Assembly: GCF_900095885.1 (NCBI RefSeq) | Contig: NZ_LT615367.1 | Location: 3,472,001-3,536,000 of the forward strand | DNA: 64,000 nt | Direction: 5' to 3' | From: Dickeya aquatica | Lineage (GTDB): Bacteria > Pseudomonadota > Gammaproteobacteria > Enterobacterales > Enterobacteriaceae | Shown: positions 17,792 through 26,183 of the stretch, in pieces | Numbering within the stretch: position 1 is the stretch's first letter | How the letters are laid out: the number at the start of each line of letters is the position of its first letter | The notes under the pieces: model-generated | Database searches by the model: none | Told to the model about the DNA's origin: nothing | Seen by the model: the letters and a program-made list of their open reading frames with translations, nothing else | Made by a program: the position numbers and the translations under genes

Positions 17792-19381
17792 ATGCTGCAA
17801 AGTCATATCGCCCCATCAGGCATGGCGGTGACGCCACACCATCTTGCCAGCGCCTGCGCCCAACGCATTCTGCGCGCCGGTGGCAACGCCATCGAAGCGA
17901 TGGTCGCGGCAGCGGCAACCATCGCCGTGGTATACCCGCACATGAATGGTCTGGGCGGAGACGGCTTCTGGCTGATAGTGCCCCCTGACGGCAAGCCAAT
18001 TGCTATTGATGCCAGCGGGGCGGCCGGATCACTGGCAAACCGTGCGCGCTATGCCGGTCACGCCCGTATTCCCCATCGCGGCCCTGACGCAGCGCTCACG
18101 GTGGCAGGCACTGTCGGCGGCTGGCAGGCGGCGCTCGACTATGCTGCCGAGTTATCGCTTAACGCGCCACTGGCACTGACCACCTTGCTGGAAGACGCCA
18201 TCGGCTACGCGCGGGACGGCATTCCCGTCACCCAATCGCAGGAAGATGCGCTGATAAACCGCCATCATGAATTGAGTGATAACGCAGAATTCTGCCGCCT
18301 GTTTATGCCACAGGGTCAGTTTGCACGTACCGGCAGCCGTTTTATCCAGCGCGACCTTGCCCAGACCCTGCAACAGTTGGCGCAAGATGGCCTGGAGAGC
18401 TTTTACCGGGGCGCGCTGGCCGAGCGTATGGCCACACAAATGGCCGCGCTTGGCATGCCGGTAACGGGTGACGATCTGGCTCATTATCGTGCCCGCCGCG
18501 TTGCGCCGCTGGTGCTACAGCACAGCAAGGGCGAGGTGTTTAATCTGGCTCCGCCCACGCAAGGGCTGGTTTCTCTGGCGATATTGGGTATCACCGACCG
18601 GCTTTGCATGGCTGATCTCAGCGACAGCCAGACCATCCACCGCATCGTGGAAGCCACCAAGCTGGCCTTTGAACTGCGCGATAAATACATCACCGACCCG
18701 ACGCAGGTGACACAAGACATTCAGGCGCTATTGTCTGACGCCAGCCTGAATACGCTGGCTAAAAATGTGAACACCCGCGCCGCCGCCCCCTGGGGACAGG
18801 GGAAAGGGCCGGGCGATACGGTCTGGATGGGCGTGTGTGACCGCTACGGGCTGTCGGTGTCGTTTATTCAGAGTATCTACCATGAGTTTGGCAGCGGCGT
18901 GGTGCTACCGGGCACCGGTGTCTTGTGGCAAAACCGGGGCGCGTCATTCAGCCTTGACCCTTATCACCTGCTGGCGCTGGAGCCGGGCAAACAGCCGTTT
19001 CACACCCTGAATCCGGCAGCGGCGCGCCTCAATGATGGGCGCACCCTGGTATATGGCTCGATGGGCGGCGACGGCCAGCCACAGACACAGGCGGCGCTGT
19101 TCATTCGCCATGTCATGCAGGGGGTGCCGCTACAGCAGGCTGTCACCGCGCCCCGCTGGTTGCTGGGCCGTACCTGGGGGCAAACCTCCGATACCCTGAA
19201 GCTGGAAGACCGCTTCACCCCGGCGACCATCGAGGCATTGCGCACACTCGGCCACGATGTCGAACTGCTGACCAGCTTTAGCGAAACCGTCGGCCACGCC
19301 GGAGCCATCGTGCGTCATGCTAACGGCATGCTCGAAGGTGCCAGCGACCCGCGCAGCAACGGCAGCGCGGTTGGCTATTAA
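17792..19381 (+). CDS. hpxW: Oxamate amidohydrolase HpxW (gamma-glutamyltransferase fold)
   Basis: 529-residue Ntn hydrolase of the gamma-glutamyltransferase family. Characterised Klebsiella HpxW hydrolyses oxamate to oxalate and ammonia, a late step of ureide nitrogen recovery. The precursor is expected to self-cleave before Thr343 in KGPGDTVWMGVCD, which becomes the N-terminal nucleophile. No signal peptide is visible, unlike periplasmic GGT, so it should be cytoplasmic. YGSMGGDGQPQTQA near the C-terminus is the conserved oxyanion region. First gene of hpxWXYZ. Confidence 0.86.
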   Translation: MLQSHIAPSGMAVTPHHLASACAQRILRAGGNAIEAMVAAAATIAVVYPHMNGLGGDGFWLIVPPDGKPIAIDASGAAGSLANRARYAGHARIPHRGPDAALTVAGTVGGWQAALDYAAELSLNAPLALTTLLEDAIGYARDGIPVTQSQEDALINRHHELSDNAEFCRLFMPQGQFARTGSRFIQRDLAQTLQQLAQDGLESFYRGALAERMATQMAALGMPVTGDDLAHYRARRVAPLVLQHSKGEVFNLAPPTQGLVSLAILGITDRLCMADLSDSQTIHRIVEATKLAFELRDKYITDPTQVTQDIQALLSDASLNTLAKNVNTRAAAPWGQGKGPGDTVWMGVCDRYGLSVSFIQSIYHEFGSGVVLPGTGVLWQNRGASFSLDPYHLLALEPGKQPFHTLNPAAARLNDGRTLVYGSMGGDGQPQTQAALFIRHVMQGVPLQQAVTAPRWLLGRTWGQTSDTLKLEDRFTPATIEALRTLGHDVELLTSFSETVGHAGAIVRHANGMLEGASDPRSNGSAVGY

Positions 19382-19402
19382 TTTTTCAACCCTAAGGTGC
19401 TG

Positions 19403-19603
19403 ATGATGAAAAACAGGGATATCGATCAGGACACGCTGGCGGCGTACCTGCAACAAATGGAAGTCCTGATGGGGCTCGAACTGGATGACGCCCGCCGTCA
19501 GGAATTGCACGTCCAGTTCAGCCGCATTGCCGCGATGGCACAACCGCTGATGGCGTTTTCGCTCGACGAACGGCAGGAAGTGGCGGGAGTCTACCAGCCA
19601 TGA
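19403..19603 (+). CDS. hpxX: HpxX, small AtzG-like subunit (DUF4089)
   Basis: 66 residues, almost wholly helical, with the pattern of DUF4089 proteins such as AtzG: a GatC-like small partner that stabilises the amidase encoded next. AAGG precedes the ATG at 19403 by 5 nt; the ATG at 19406 is an alternative. The stop overlaps the hpxY start as ATGA, so the two proteins are made together, which fits a 1:1 complex. Confidence 0.8.
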   Translation: MMKNRDIDQDTLAAYLQQMEVLMGLELDDARRQELHVQFSRIAAMAQPLMAFSLDERQEVAGVYQP

Positions 19604-20997
19604 AAGCAGCCCGATTATCGATTCGCGCATTACAGGCAGAACTGGCGGCAGGACACCTGTCGGCAACCGACATCGCCCGCGACACGCTGGCGCACATTGA
19701 ACAGCACAACCCGGTCATCAACGCCTATACCGCCATCACTGCACAGCGTATGTTGGCCGAGGCTGAGAGTATCGATCTTAAACGCCGACAGGGCGAGCCA
19801 CTGCCTGCGCTGGCGGGCGTGCCCTATGCGGTAAAAAACCTGTTTGATGCCGCCGGTGAAACCACCCTTGCCGGAGCCAGACTGTTTAGCCAGCGCCCTG
19901 CCGCTACGCACGATGCGTTTGCCCTGCGCCAGTTACAAACACAAGGTGCGCTGCTGTCCGGCTTACTGAATATGGACGCCTACGCCTACGGCTTTACCAC
20001 CGAGAACAGCCACTACGGCGCGACCCGTAACCCGCATGACCTGACGCGCATTGCCGGTGGTTCCTCCGGCGGCTCGGCCGCAGCGGTGGCGGCAGGTTTG
20101 GTGAATTTCTCGCTGGGCAGCGACACCAATGGGTCGATCCGCGTTCCCGCCTCGTTGTGCGGTATTTTCGGGCTGAAGCCGACCTTTGGGCGGTTATCAC
20201 GCCACGGCACCCAGCCGTTTGTTGGCAGCCTGGATCATATCGGCCCGTTTGCCCGCACCACCGACGATCTGGCGCAGGTGTTTGACGCCCTGCAAGGCCG
20301 CGATCCGGCCGATCGTTTTCAGGCGGATCGCCCGCGGCTATCCACCGCGTCTTCACTGACCGATGCCACGCCGTTACGCAGTCAGGTGCTGGGCGGTTAC
20401 TTTGCCGAGTGGTGCGATGAAAACGCCAGCGCGGCAGTGAATGCCGTCGCACAGGCACTCGGCGCTGGCGAGGCAGTGACGCTGGCCAATGCCAGCCTGG
20501 CGCGCACGGCAGCCTTTATTTTGTCTGCCAGCGAGGGAGGCAATCAGTACCTGCCTGCGCTGCAAGCGACGCCGGAGTTGTTCGAACCGCTCTCTCGTGA
20601 ACGGTTGCTGGCCGGTGCTATGATCCCGGCGGCCTGGTATGTGCAGGCGCAGCGCTTTCGCGATCATTTCCGCCGTGACGTGCTGGCGCTGTTCCGTGAC
20701 ACCGATCTGCTGATTGCCCCGGCGACGCCCTGCCCGGCCACACCGATCGGCCAGGAAAGCCTGCGTATCAACCATACCGATTTACCGACTCGCGCCAGCA
20801 TGGGCATGTTAACCCAGCCAATCTCATTCGTCGGGCTGCCGGTAGTCACGGTGCCGCTCACCACCCGCACCGGCCTGCCTGTCGGGGTGCAATTAATCGC
20901 CGCGCCGTGGCGCGAGGATATCGCCCTGCAAGCCGCCTGGCGGCTGGAACAGTCCGGTGTGTGCCGGGCGACCCTCCCTGCGGCTTTTCATTCATAA
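19600..20997 (+). CDS. hpxY: HpxY, amidase-signature hydrolase (AtzE-like)
   Basis: 465 residues. The Ser-cisSer-Lys triad of amidase-signature enzymes is visible: Lys79 in PYAVKNLFD, Ser155 in AGGSSGGSA and Ser179 in [15 protein letters not shown]. Together with HpxX it resembles AtzE-AtzG, whose characterised substrate is 1-carboxybiuret. In ureide clusters the substrate has not been settled; an oxalurate- or carboxybiuret-like ureido acid is my inference. Coupled to hpxX; hpxZ follows after 10 bp. Confidence 0.85.
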   Translation: MKAARLSIRALQAELAAGHLSATDIARDTLAHIEQHNPVINAYTAITAQRMLAEAESIDLKRRQGEPLPALAGVPYAVKNLFDAAGETTLAGARLFSQRPAATHDAFALRQLQTQGALLSGLLNMDAYAYGFTTENSHYGATRNPHDLTRIAGGSSGGSAAAVAAGLVNFSLGSDTNGSIRVPASLCGIFGLKPTFGRLSRHGTQPFVGSLDHIGPFARTTDDLAQVFDALQGRDPADRFQADRPRLSTASSLTDATPLRSQVLGGYFAEWCDENASAAVNAVAQALGAGEAVTLANASLARTAAFILSASEGGNQYLPALQATPELFEPLSRERLLAGAMIPAAWYVQAQRFRDHFRRDVLALFRDTDLLIAPATPCPATPIGQESLRINHTDLPTRASMGMLTQPISFVGLPVVTVPLTTRTGLPVGVQLIAAPWREDIALQAAWRLEQSGVCRATLPAAFHS

Positions 20998-21007
20998 AGG
21001 AAGCACT

Positions 21008-21388
21008 ATGACACCCGAAATCAACCTGCCCGACGTATTGGCTGAGGTAACAACCGCCTTTTACCGCTACGAAAAAGCCCTGACCGGCAATGACATCGCG
21101 GTGCTTGATGAACTGTTTTGGCACAGTGCACACACCGTGCGCTACGGTGCCTCAGAAAACCTGTACGGTATTGAGCAGATCCGTGAGTTTCGCGCCGCCC
21201 GCCCGTCAGCCGGGCTGGACAGGCAGTTGCACAACACCGTGATAACCACCTATGGCCGCGACATGGCGGTCGCCAGTACCGAGTTTCGTCGTGACGGCAG
21301 CGAGAAAACCGGCCGCCAGATGCAAACCTGGCTCTGTACCGAACAGGGCTGGCGCATCGTTGCCGCGCATGTGAGCCTGATGGTGTAA
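21008..21388 (+). CDS. hpxZ: HpxZ, AtzH-like NTF2-fold protein (DUF3225)
   Basis: 126 residues with the NTF2/SnoaL pattern: an N-terminal helix with [43 protein letters not shown], then strands ending [12 protein letters not shown]. This is the DUF3225 family. Its member AtzH has been described as a 1,3-dicarboxyurea deamidase acting after AtzE. AGGAAG precedes the ATG by 7 nt. Last gene of the operon. Confidence 0.82.
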   Translation: MTPEINLPDVLAEVTTAFYRYEKALTGNDIAVLDELFWHSAHTVRYGASENLYGIEQIREFRAARPSAGLDRQLHNTVITTYGRDMAVASTEFRRDGSEKTGRQMQTWLCTEQGWRIVAAHVSLMV

Positions 21389-21425
21389 CGGTTGCGACAT
21401 CCATGTCGGGTAGCCACTGGCATGT

Positions 21426-21455
21426 CGGATAGCCGCTAGATTTACCGGCTATCCG
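21426..21455. terminator. Hairpin between hpxZ and the HipB-like gene
   Basis: CGGATAGCCG and CGGCTATCCG make a 10-bp perfect stem with a 10-nt loop that contains the end of the HipB-like gene. Just upstream, two imperfect copies of CATGTCGGGTAGCC lie in tandem. Weak as a terminator because no T tract follows. Confidence 0.45.
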
Positions 21456-21954
21456 ATTGCCCGCCAGAGGTGGGAGCGGTCGAGAGGATCTCGGTAAGTA
21501 ATGACGGCGATACCGGCATAAGCCCCATCTTCAACCCAAAAGGCTTAAACACTTTGTTGATAATATCCGCCGTATAATTGCCCTTGCCGTTCTCTATTTC
21601 GGACAAGGTTTTGCGTGATACCCCCACCAGAGTGGCGTAAGCCTCCTGTCGAAGGCCCAACACGTTAAGACGCAATTCTTTAAGTGCGTTTCCCTGCGAT
21701 ATCTCGCCGAACATCATCCTGCGGATAACGTTTTGCATGGCAAGCCGCCGCTCGCTGGTATCGAGTGGCCGGGAGTTTTTTGATGCCCTCACTTTTGTGA
21801 TATCGGCAGTCTCGGTTACCACGGCAACGGATGACGGCTGAAAATACGTCTGCGCTACACTGCGCTCCTGCATACGCTGACGTAGCTTGCGTATGGTTGC
21901 CTGAACATCCTGTGCATCGGCGTAGTTATCGTTATTATTGCGGTCCTGACTCAT
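21442..21954 (-). CDS. HipB/XRE-type helix-turn-helix antitoxin or regulator
   Basis: 170 residues. The helix-turn-helix lies at about residues 95-150 (ALKELRLNVLGLRQEAYATLVG, then VSRKTLSEIENGKG), followed by a short tail. The first 90 residues are polar and probably unfolded, longer than in E. coli HipB (88 aa). The ATG overlaps the stop of the HipA-like gene as ATGA, so it is translated second. In E. coli hipBA the order is reversed, which makes the stoichiometry of this pair uncertain. Confidence 0.8.
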   Translation of the reverse strand: MSQDRNNNDNYADAQDVQATIRKLRQRMQERSVAQTYFQPSSVAVVTETADITKVRASKNSRPLDTSERRLAMQNVIRRMMFGEISQGNALKELRLNVLGLRQEAYATLVGVSRKTLSEIENGKGNYTADIINKVFKPFGLKMGLMPVSPSLLTEILSTAPTSGGQSDSR

Positions 21955-23297
21955 AACACCCCCCAGCGCTGTAACTTTTCAGGAAGGTAATCAAACCCGA
22001 TGGAGGGCAACGTGATGATCGATTCGGGTACACCGCGCCGCTGAAGCCGCGCTTTCAGACCAACCAATTGCGTGGCTGTCTGCTGTAATTTTGCCATCAA
22101 CAATTCTGGCGGAAGAATGTCGGAAAACAACGACGCGATCCGCTCAAACTGATAATCACCGCCGATTTCCAGCGGCTCCGGCCATTTGGTCGTTCTGGCA
22201 ATACCTGCCGGGTCCGCTTTCATCGGCGCAAAATCATAAATCGGTGCCAGCCGAATCCCTCGCTCGTCCCTGAGGAAAGCGGTATTGCGGCCGTGGTTAT
22301 CACTGTTGCCAAACGCAATGTTCAACAGATCACGTCGAATCCACTCGATCACAAACGCCGCAGGGTCAAACGCTTTTCCGTCTACGCTCACCGTATGGCT
22401 GGACACGATTTTGGCTATCAGCGTGCGAATCGTTCGATCATGGCGCAGCGCACTGCCCGGCCCTGCTCGCAGCAGGGAATACACCGACTCCATGCCGTAC
22501 CTCTTAACCTGCCCATTGCCAGAGAATTCAATATCAAAGCGCGGTAACCAGAGCGACGGATAATGCCGTCCTTCTTCCAGACGCATACCCGCTACAGGAA
22601 TGGTGTCGAACCCCATCTCGGCCAGTTCATGGTAATAATGAAACTCGGCTCGCAGGATGTCGCAGTCAATCTCGCTACGCTGACCGCGTGGAAACTTCAC
22701 CAGATAGGCTGCATCACAACAACCAAGGTCATCCTGCCAGGTATCGATCCATACCCTATTATCCGCATTGCAACGTAATAGCAGTTTGGGTGCCTCGCCG
22801 CCTGCACCGGTAGCACCGCCAGCCGCGGCACCACGCTGCTGTGCATAATCCAGAAAATCGCTGGCCCGATTCTTTACGTCCTCCACGCTGAAAAATCGGG
22901 TGGTGCCGTTATGCTGTGCAGGAATTGACTCTTTGATACGCAAGTGACCAACCGGAGCAATGGTGGCGTGACGCAGCAAGACATAATTTTGCAACTGTGT
23001 CGGTAACCCGGAGAGATCAAGATGCTCAATCCAATACTGCCGGCTAGCCCCGGCCGGGATGATGTCATCCAGAAAGCGCATCCACCCAGGCTCACCACCA
23101 TCGTCAAAGAAGATCTGCACCGGATAATTGACGGAAACCGCGTGGTGGTCATCGCAATCCATATAGTCAATGCCATAATCGGACGCATAATCCAGCCGGG
23201 TTAGCAGGTAATTATCCCGGTAGCTCTCGGGAAAACCGATCTCGGCAATATCCTGCCACGCATTGTCGATAAACGCCTGTACGGTCAGTCTCTCCAT
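21951..23297 (-). CDS. HipA-family serine/threonine kinase (possible toxin)
   Basis: 448 residues from the ATG at 23297, which follows GGAGG. HipA-fold landmarks: a Gly-rich loop GGATGAGGEAPKLLL near 160-174, the lysine of YLVKFP at 201, the catalytic loop GNSDNHGRN with Asp333 and Asn338, and the metal aspartate Asp355 in APIYDF. All key kinase residues are present, so it is probably active. E. coli HipA phosphorylates glutamyl-tRNA synthetase; the target here is unknown. The N-terminal 150 residues diverge from E. coli HipA. The pair interrupts the hpx island between hpxZ and hpxB. Confidence 0.82.
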   Translation of the reverse strand: MERLTVQAFIDNAWQDIAEIGFPESYRDNYLLTRLDYASDYGIDYMDCDDHHAVSVNYPVQIFFDDGGEPGWMRFLDDIIPAGASRQYWIEHLDLSGLPTQLQNYVLLRHATIAPVGHLRIKESIPAQHNGTTRFFSVEDVKNRASDFLDYAQQRGAAAGGATGAGGEAPKLLLRCNADNRVWIDTWQDDLGCCDAAYLVKFPRGQRSEIDCDILRAEFHYYHELAEMGFDTIPVAGMRLEEGRHYPSLWLPRFDIEFSGNGQVKRYGMESVYSLLRAGPGSALRHDRTIRTLIAKIVSSHTVSVDGKAFDPAAFVIEWIRRDLLNIAFGNSDNHGRNTAFLRDERGIRLAPIYDFAPMKADPAGIARTTKWPEPLEIGGDYQFERIASLFSDILPPELLMAKLQQTATQLVGLKARLQRRGVPESIITLPSIGFDYLPEKLQRWGVL

Positions 23298-23431
23298 AGC
23301 CCCTCCGATCTCATTACGCGTAATATAGCACACGTAAAATACCAAAAAGACCATTAACATCACCAAAAGGTTACATTAAATTGCCACCACGCTTTTAACG
23401 TTACCTTTATGTATCAAAAACTCCGTTTATT

Positions 23432-23488
23432 GATAATGAAACCTATACGTTTCACAAAATGCAAAAAAGCCAGATAATGAAACCCATA
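23432..23488. repeat. Direct repeats GATAATGAAACCYATA upstream of the HipA-like gene
   Basis: GATAATGAAACCTATA at 23432 and GATAATGAAACCCATA at 23473 differ at one of 16 positions and are 41 bp apart, about four helical turns. They lie 135-190 bp upstream of the HipA-like ATG in an AT-rich intergenic stretch (23298-23545) that also holds AAGGTTAC and GTTACCTT arms. Candidate binding sites for the HipB-like protein. Confidence 0.5.
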
Positions 23489-23545
23489 AGTAACATTACC
23501 TGGCTAATACCCAGCCCCTGGTGGCGCGATGAGTGCCTTATTGCG

Positions 23546-24493
23546 TCAGGCGCAGTACGGATGCGTGCGATACCAGTGTTCGGCAATATCCTGACGGCGG
23601 CAGACCCACACCCGGTCATACTGCTGGATATAATCAAGAAACCGCTGCAAGGCACGAAAACGCCCCGGCCGCCCCAGCAGGCGGCAGTGCATGCCAATCG
23701 ACATCATCTTCGGTGCCTCTGCGCCTTCGGCGTACAGCACGTCAAAGCTGTCTTTCAGGTAACAGAAGAACTGCTCGCCGCTGTTAAACCCCTGCGGTGA
23801 GGCAAAACGCATGTCGTTGGCATCCAGCGTATAGGGGATTATCAGGTGCGGTTTGCAGGTCGCGTCATCGCGCGGCACCGCAAGCCAGAATGGCAGGTCG
23901 TCACCGTAGTAGTCGCTGTCGTACAGGGAACCCCCCTGCTCCAGCAGCAGTTGCCGCGTTTGCGGGCTGTCACGCCCGGTGTACCAGCCCTGCGGCGGCT
24001 GGCCGAACAAGTCGGTGTGTACCGCAATCGCCTGTTGCAAGTGCGCGCGTTCAGTGTCGATATCCATATTCTGGTAGTGGATCCAGCGCCAGCCGTGGCT
24101 CACCACGTCGTAATCGGCGGTTTTGATGGCTGCCACGACCGCCGGGTTACGTGCCAGCGCCATCGCCACACCAAACACGGTTAGCGGCAGGCCTCGACGC
24201 TGAAATTCATCATGAATACGCCAGAAACCGGCACGGGAACCGTATTCATACAGCGAGTCCATCGACATATGCCGCGCCGGGTAGCTGGCCGCGCCAATGA
24301 TATCAGACAGAAACTGCTCGGAACCGGCGTCACCGTGCAGCACATGGTTTTCCGCCCCTTCCTCGTAATTGAGCACAAACTGCACGGCGATACGCGCTTG
24401 TCCGGGCCAGCGGGCGTGCGGCGGTTGACCGGCATAACCCACCAGGTCACGCGGGTAGTCAGGATCGAGACGCCATTGCGGAGAAAGTGCCAT
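23546..24493 (-). CDS. hpxB: Allantoinase HpxB (PuuE polysaccharide-deacetylase family)
   Basis: 315 residues. Members of the PuuE family open the hydantoin ring of allantoin to allantoate without a classical amidohydrolase fold. Family features include YPRDLVGYAG at the N-terminus, FVLNYEEGAENHVLHGD, SHGWRWIHYQ and SIGMHCRLLGRPGR near the C-terminus. Third gene of hpxSAB; the 77-bp gap after hpxA has no obvious terminator. The ATG follows AGGATAGGA at 9 nt. Confidence 0.9.
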   Translation of the reverse strand: MALSPQWRLDPDYPRDLVGYAGQPPHARWPGQARIAVQFVLNYEEGAENHVLHGDAGSEQFLSDIIGAASYPARHMSMDSLYEYGSRAGFWRIHDEFQRRGLPLTVFGVAMALARNPAVVAAIKTADYDVVSHGWRWIHYQNMDIDTERAHLQQAIAVHTDLFGQPPQGWYTGRDSPQTRQLLLEQGGSLYDSDYYGDDLPFWLAVPRDDATCKPHLIIPYTLDANDMRFASPQGFNSGEQFFCYLKDSFDVLYAEGAEAPKMMSIGMHCRLLGRPGRFRALQRFLDYIQQYDRVWVCRRQDIAEHWYRTHPYCA

Positions 24494-24570
24494 ACGTTAT
24501 GTCCTATCCTGATGAGCGCGACGGCAAGACCGTCACGCACGAGTGGTGAATAAAAACCAACACCGCAGCG

Positions 24571-25308
24571 TTAGCGTAATCCCTCAAATACGCCGGTTAA
24601 CGGCTTATCGAGCGGGTAGTCGAGATCGCCGTGTTTGCTGGTGCCAAGCCCCAGCCCCACCAGCGACTCCACCATTTTTACCGCCGCGCTCACGCCGTCT
24701 ATCACCGGCATTGCCAGTTCCTGCGTCAGCGTCTGCGCCAGATCGGCCATACCGCCACAGCCCAGCACAATGGCACCGGATCCATCCTGCCGCTTCGATT
24801 GTATACACATTTCTCGTACCTTGTGTTGTGCCAGCCCTTGCGCATCGTCCAGTGCCAGTACCGGCAGGTCGATGGCATGCAGCGCGGCGCAGTGGTGCTC
24901 AAAGCCGTAGCGTTGCAACAGATGACGGGCGATGATGAGCGTGCGCGGCAGCGTGGTGACGATGGAAAAGCGCGTCGCCACCAGCGTTGCCAGATGCATC
25001 GCTGCCTCGGCAATACCGATGACCGGCGCGCAGGCCAGCTCACGCGCGGCCAGTAAACCGGGGTCGCCAAAGCAGGCGATGACATGGCCGCTGACCCCCT
25101 GCTCACGCCCCTGCCGAATGAGCTCCAGTACGCCCAGCGTCGCCACCGCTTCATCAAAATGCCCTTCAATCGATGGCACACCCTGCGACGGGCACACCGC
25201 CACTATCTCGGTGCCGGGAGCGGCCACGCGCGTTGCTGCCGCCCCGATGGTGGCAGTCATGGCCTGACTGGTATTGGGGTTAATCACCTGAATAACGCAG
25301 CGGCTCAT
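24571..25308 (-). CDS. hpxA: Allantoin racemase HpxA
   Basis: 245-residue Asp/Glu/hydantoin racemase. Interconverts R- and S-allantoin so that both enantiomers reach the stereospecific allantoinase. The two catalytic cysteines are visible in IACFGDPG and VLGCGGM. INPNTSQAMT at the N-terminus is the family signature. The ATG overlaps the hpxS stop as ATGA. The gene contains a copy of TTGTATACA (24799), the motif found at the hpxS operator. Confidence 0.9.
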   Translation of the reverse strand: MSRCVIQVINPNTSQAMTATIGAAATRVAAPGTEIVAVCPSQGVPSIEGHFDEAVATLGVLELIRQGREQGVSGHVIACFGDPGLLAARELACAPVIGIAEAAMHLATLVATRFSIVTTLPRTLIIARHLLQRYGFEHHCAALHAIDLPVLALDDAQGLAQHKVREMCIQSKRQDGSGAIVLGCGGMADLAQTLTQELAMPVIDGVSAAVKMVESLVGLGLGTSKHGDLDYPLDKPLTGVFEGLR

Positions 25309-26030
25309 GCGGCACCGCCCGAACGAAGATGGCTAAATAACTTTGAAAAATCGGGAAGTTGTGTGTCATCGCGGTCAAAGCGCAGGCTGGCGGTAATATC
25401 GTCAAAGTGCTGCTGCATCGCCTGCGTCAGCCCGGCCAGGTCACGGTCACGTAGCCGTGTGAGCAGTGCACGGTGATCGTGGCAGCGGCACCCTTGCTGC
25501 CAGGGCGCGCCATAGGCCGCAATCACCAAAGAAGAGCGACGCACCAGTTGAGACAGCAGCCCGGTCAATACCTGATTGGCCGATATCGCCTGCAACTGGA
25601 CGTGAAACGCCCCAGACAAGCGGATAGCCTCCGCCCCGTTGCGATCCTGATGCGCGCGCTCTTCTGCGGCGATAAGCGTCTCCAGCGCGGCCAGATGCGG
25701 TGGCTGACAATGCGCGATCACCGCAGGCAGGTTCGCACACTCTATCAAACTGCGCGTCAGCAAAATTTCACGCGCCTCATCCGCAGAAGGGGTGGCCACC
25801 ACTGCACCGCGTTTGGGCAGCAGGGTGATCATTTGCACTGTCGCCAAACGTTGCAGCACCTTGCGCACACCGGTACGGCTGACGCCAAACACCTCCGCCA
25901 GAGCCTCTTCAGGCAGGCGGGTACCGGGTAACAACTGCTGTTCTACCATCGCATTGAGCAATGCCTGATAGATAACCTCATCTTTTTGCTCAATAAATGT
26001 CTCTTTCTCAACACCGTACATATCGCTCAT
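25305..26030 (-). CDS. hpxS: GntR/FCD-family regulator HpxS
   Basis: 241 residues with a GntR winged helix (PEEALAEVFGVSRTGVRKVLQRL, about residues 40-62) and a C-terminal FCD domain whose metal or effector histidines appear in GAFHVQLQA and CRCHDHRALL. FCD regulators bind carboxylated ligands; allantoin or allantoate is the likely effector here. ATG follows GGAAGAGAG. First gene of hpxSAB and divergent from the NCS1 permease. Confidence 0.87.
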   Translation of the reverse strand: MSDMYGVEKETFIEQKDEVIYQALLNAMVEQQLLPGTRLPEEALAEVFGVSRTGVRKVLQRLATVQMITLLPKRGAVVATPSADEAREILLTRSLIECANLPAVIAHCQPPHLAALETLIAAEERAHQDRNGAEAIRLSGAFHVQLQAISANQVLTGLLSQLVRRSSLVIAAYGAPWQQGCRCHDHRALLTRLRDRDLAGLTQAMQQHFDDITASLRFDRDDTQLPDFSKLFSHLRSGGAA

Positions 26031-26083
26031 GGCTCTCTTCCATTATTACGCCGACAGCAAATCGTACACATAAAATAAATTTA

Positions 26084-26093
26084 TTGTATACAA
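26084..26093. promoter_or_regulatory. Palindromic operator candidate for HpxS
   Basis: TTGTATACAA is a perfect 10-bp palindrome in the hpxS-permease divergent region, of the form bound by many GntR/FCD repressors. Related sequences flank it: TCGTACACA at 26062 and TTGCATACAT at 26130. The same TTGTATAC core recurs at 28783 before atzF. Confidence 0.6.
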
Positions 26094-26105
26094 AATTCAC
26101 CAATC

Positions 26106-26121
26106 TGGCCTAAATCCTGCA
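26106..26121 (+). promoter_or_regulatory. Sigma-54-like promoter of the NCS1 permease
   Basis: TGGCCTAAATCCTGCA keeps the GG-N10-GC framework of sigma-54 promoters but differs from consensus at -22/-21 (CT for AC) and at the first T of TTGC. The start would be near 26132, 52 bp before the permease ATG. Confidence 0.5.
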
Positions 26122-26183
26122 ACAACTGATTGCATACATCATTCATCATTTTTTATTCACGCGATCACACAGGAGCAGATTCC

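Noticed and set aside
21426..21455. GGATA...TATCC arms as a HipB operator
   Set aside because: E. coli HipB sites have the opposite arm order (TATCC...GGATA) and this hairpin is at the gene end, not at the promoter.
26055..26075. Sigma-54 promoter facing hpxS
   Set aside because: The TTGCT part is present on the minus strand, but the essential GG of the -24 element is missing.
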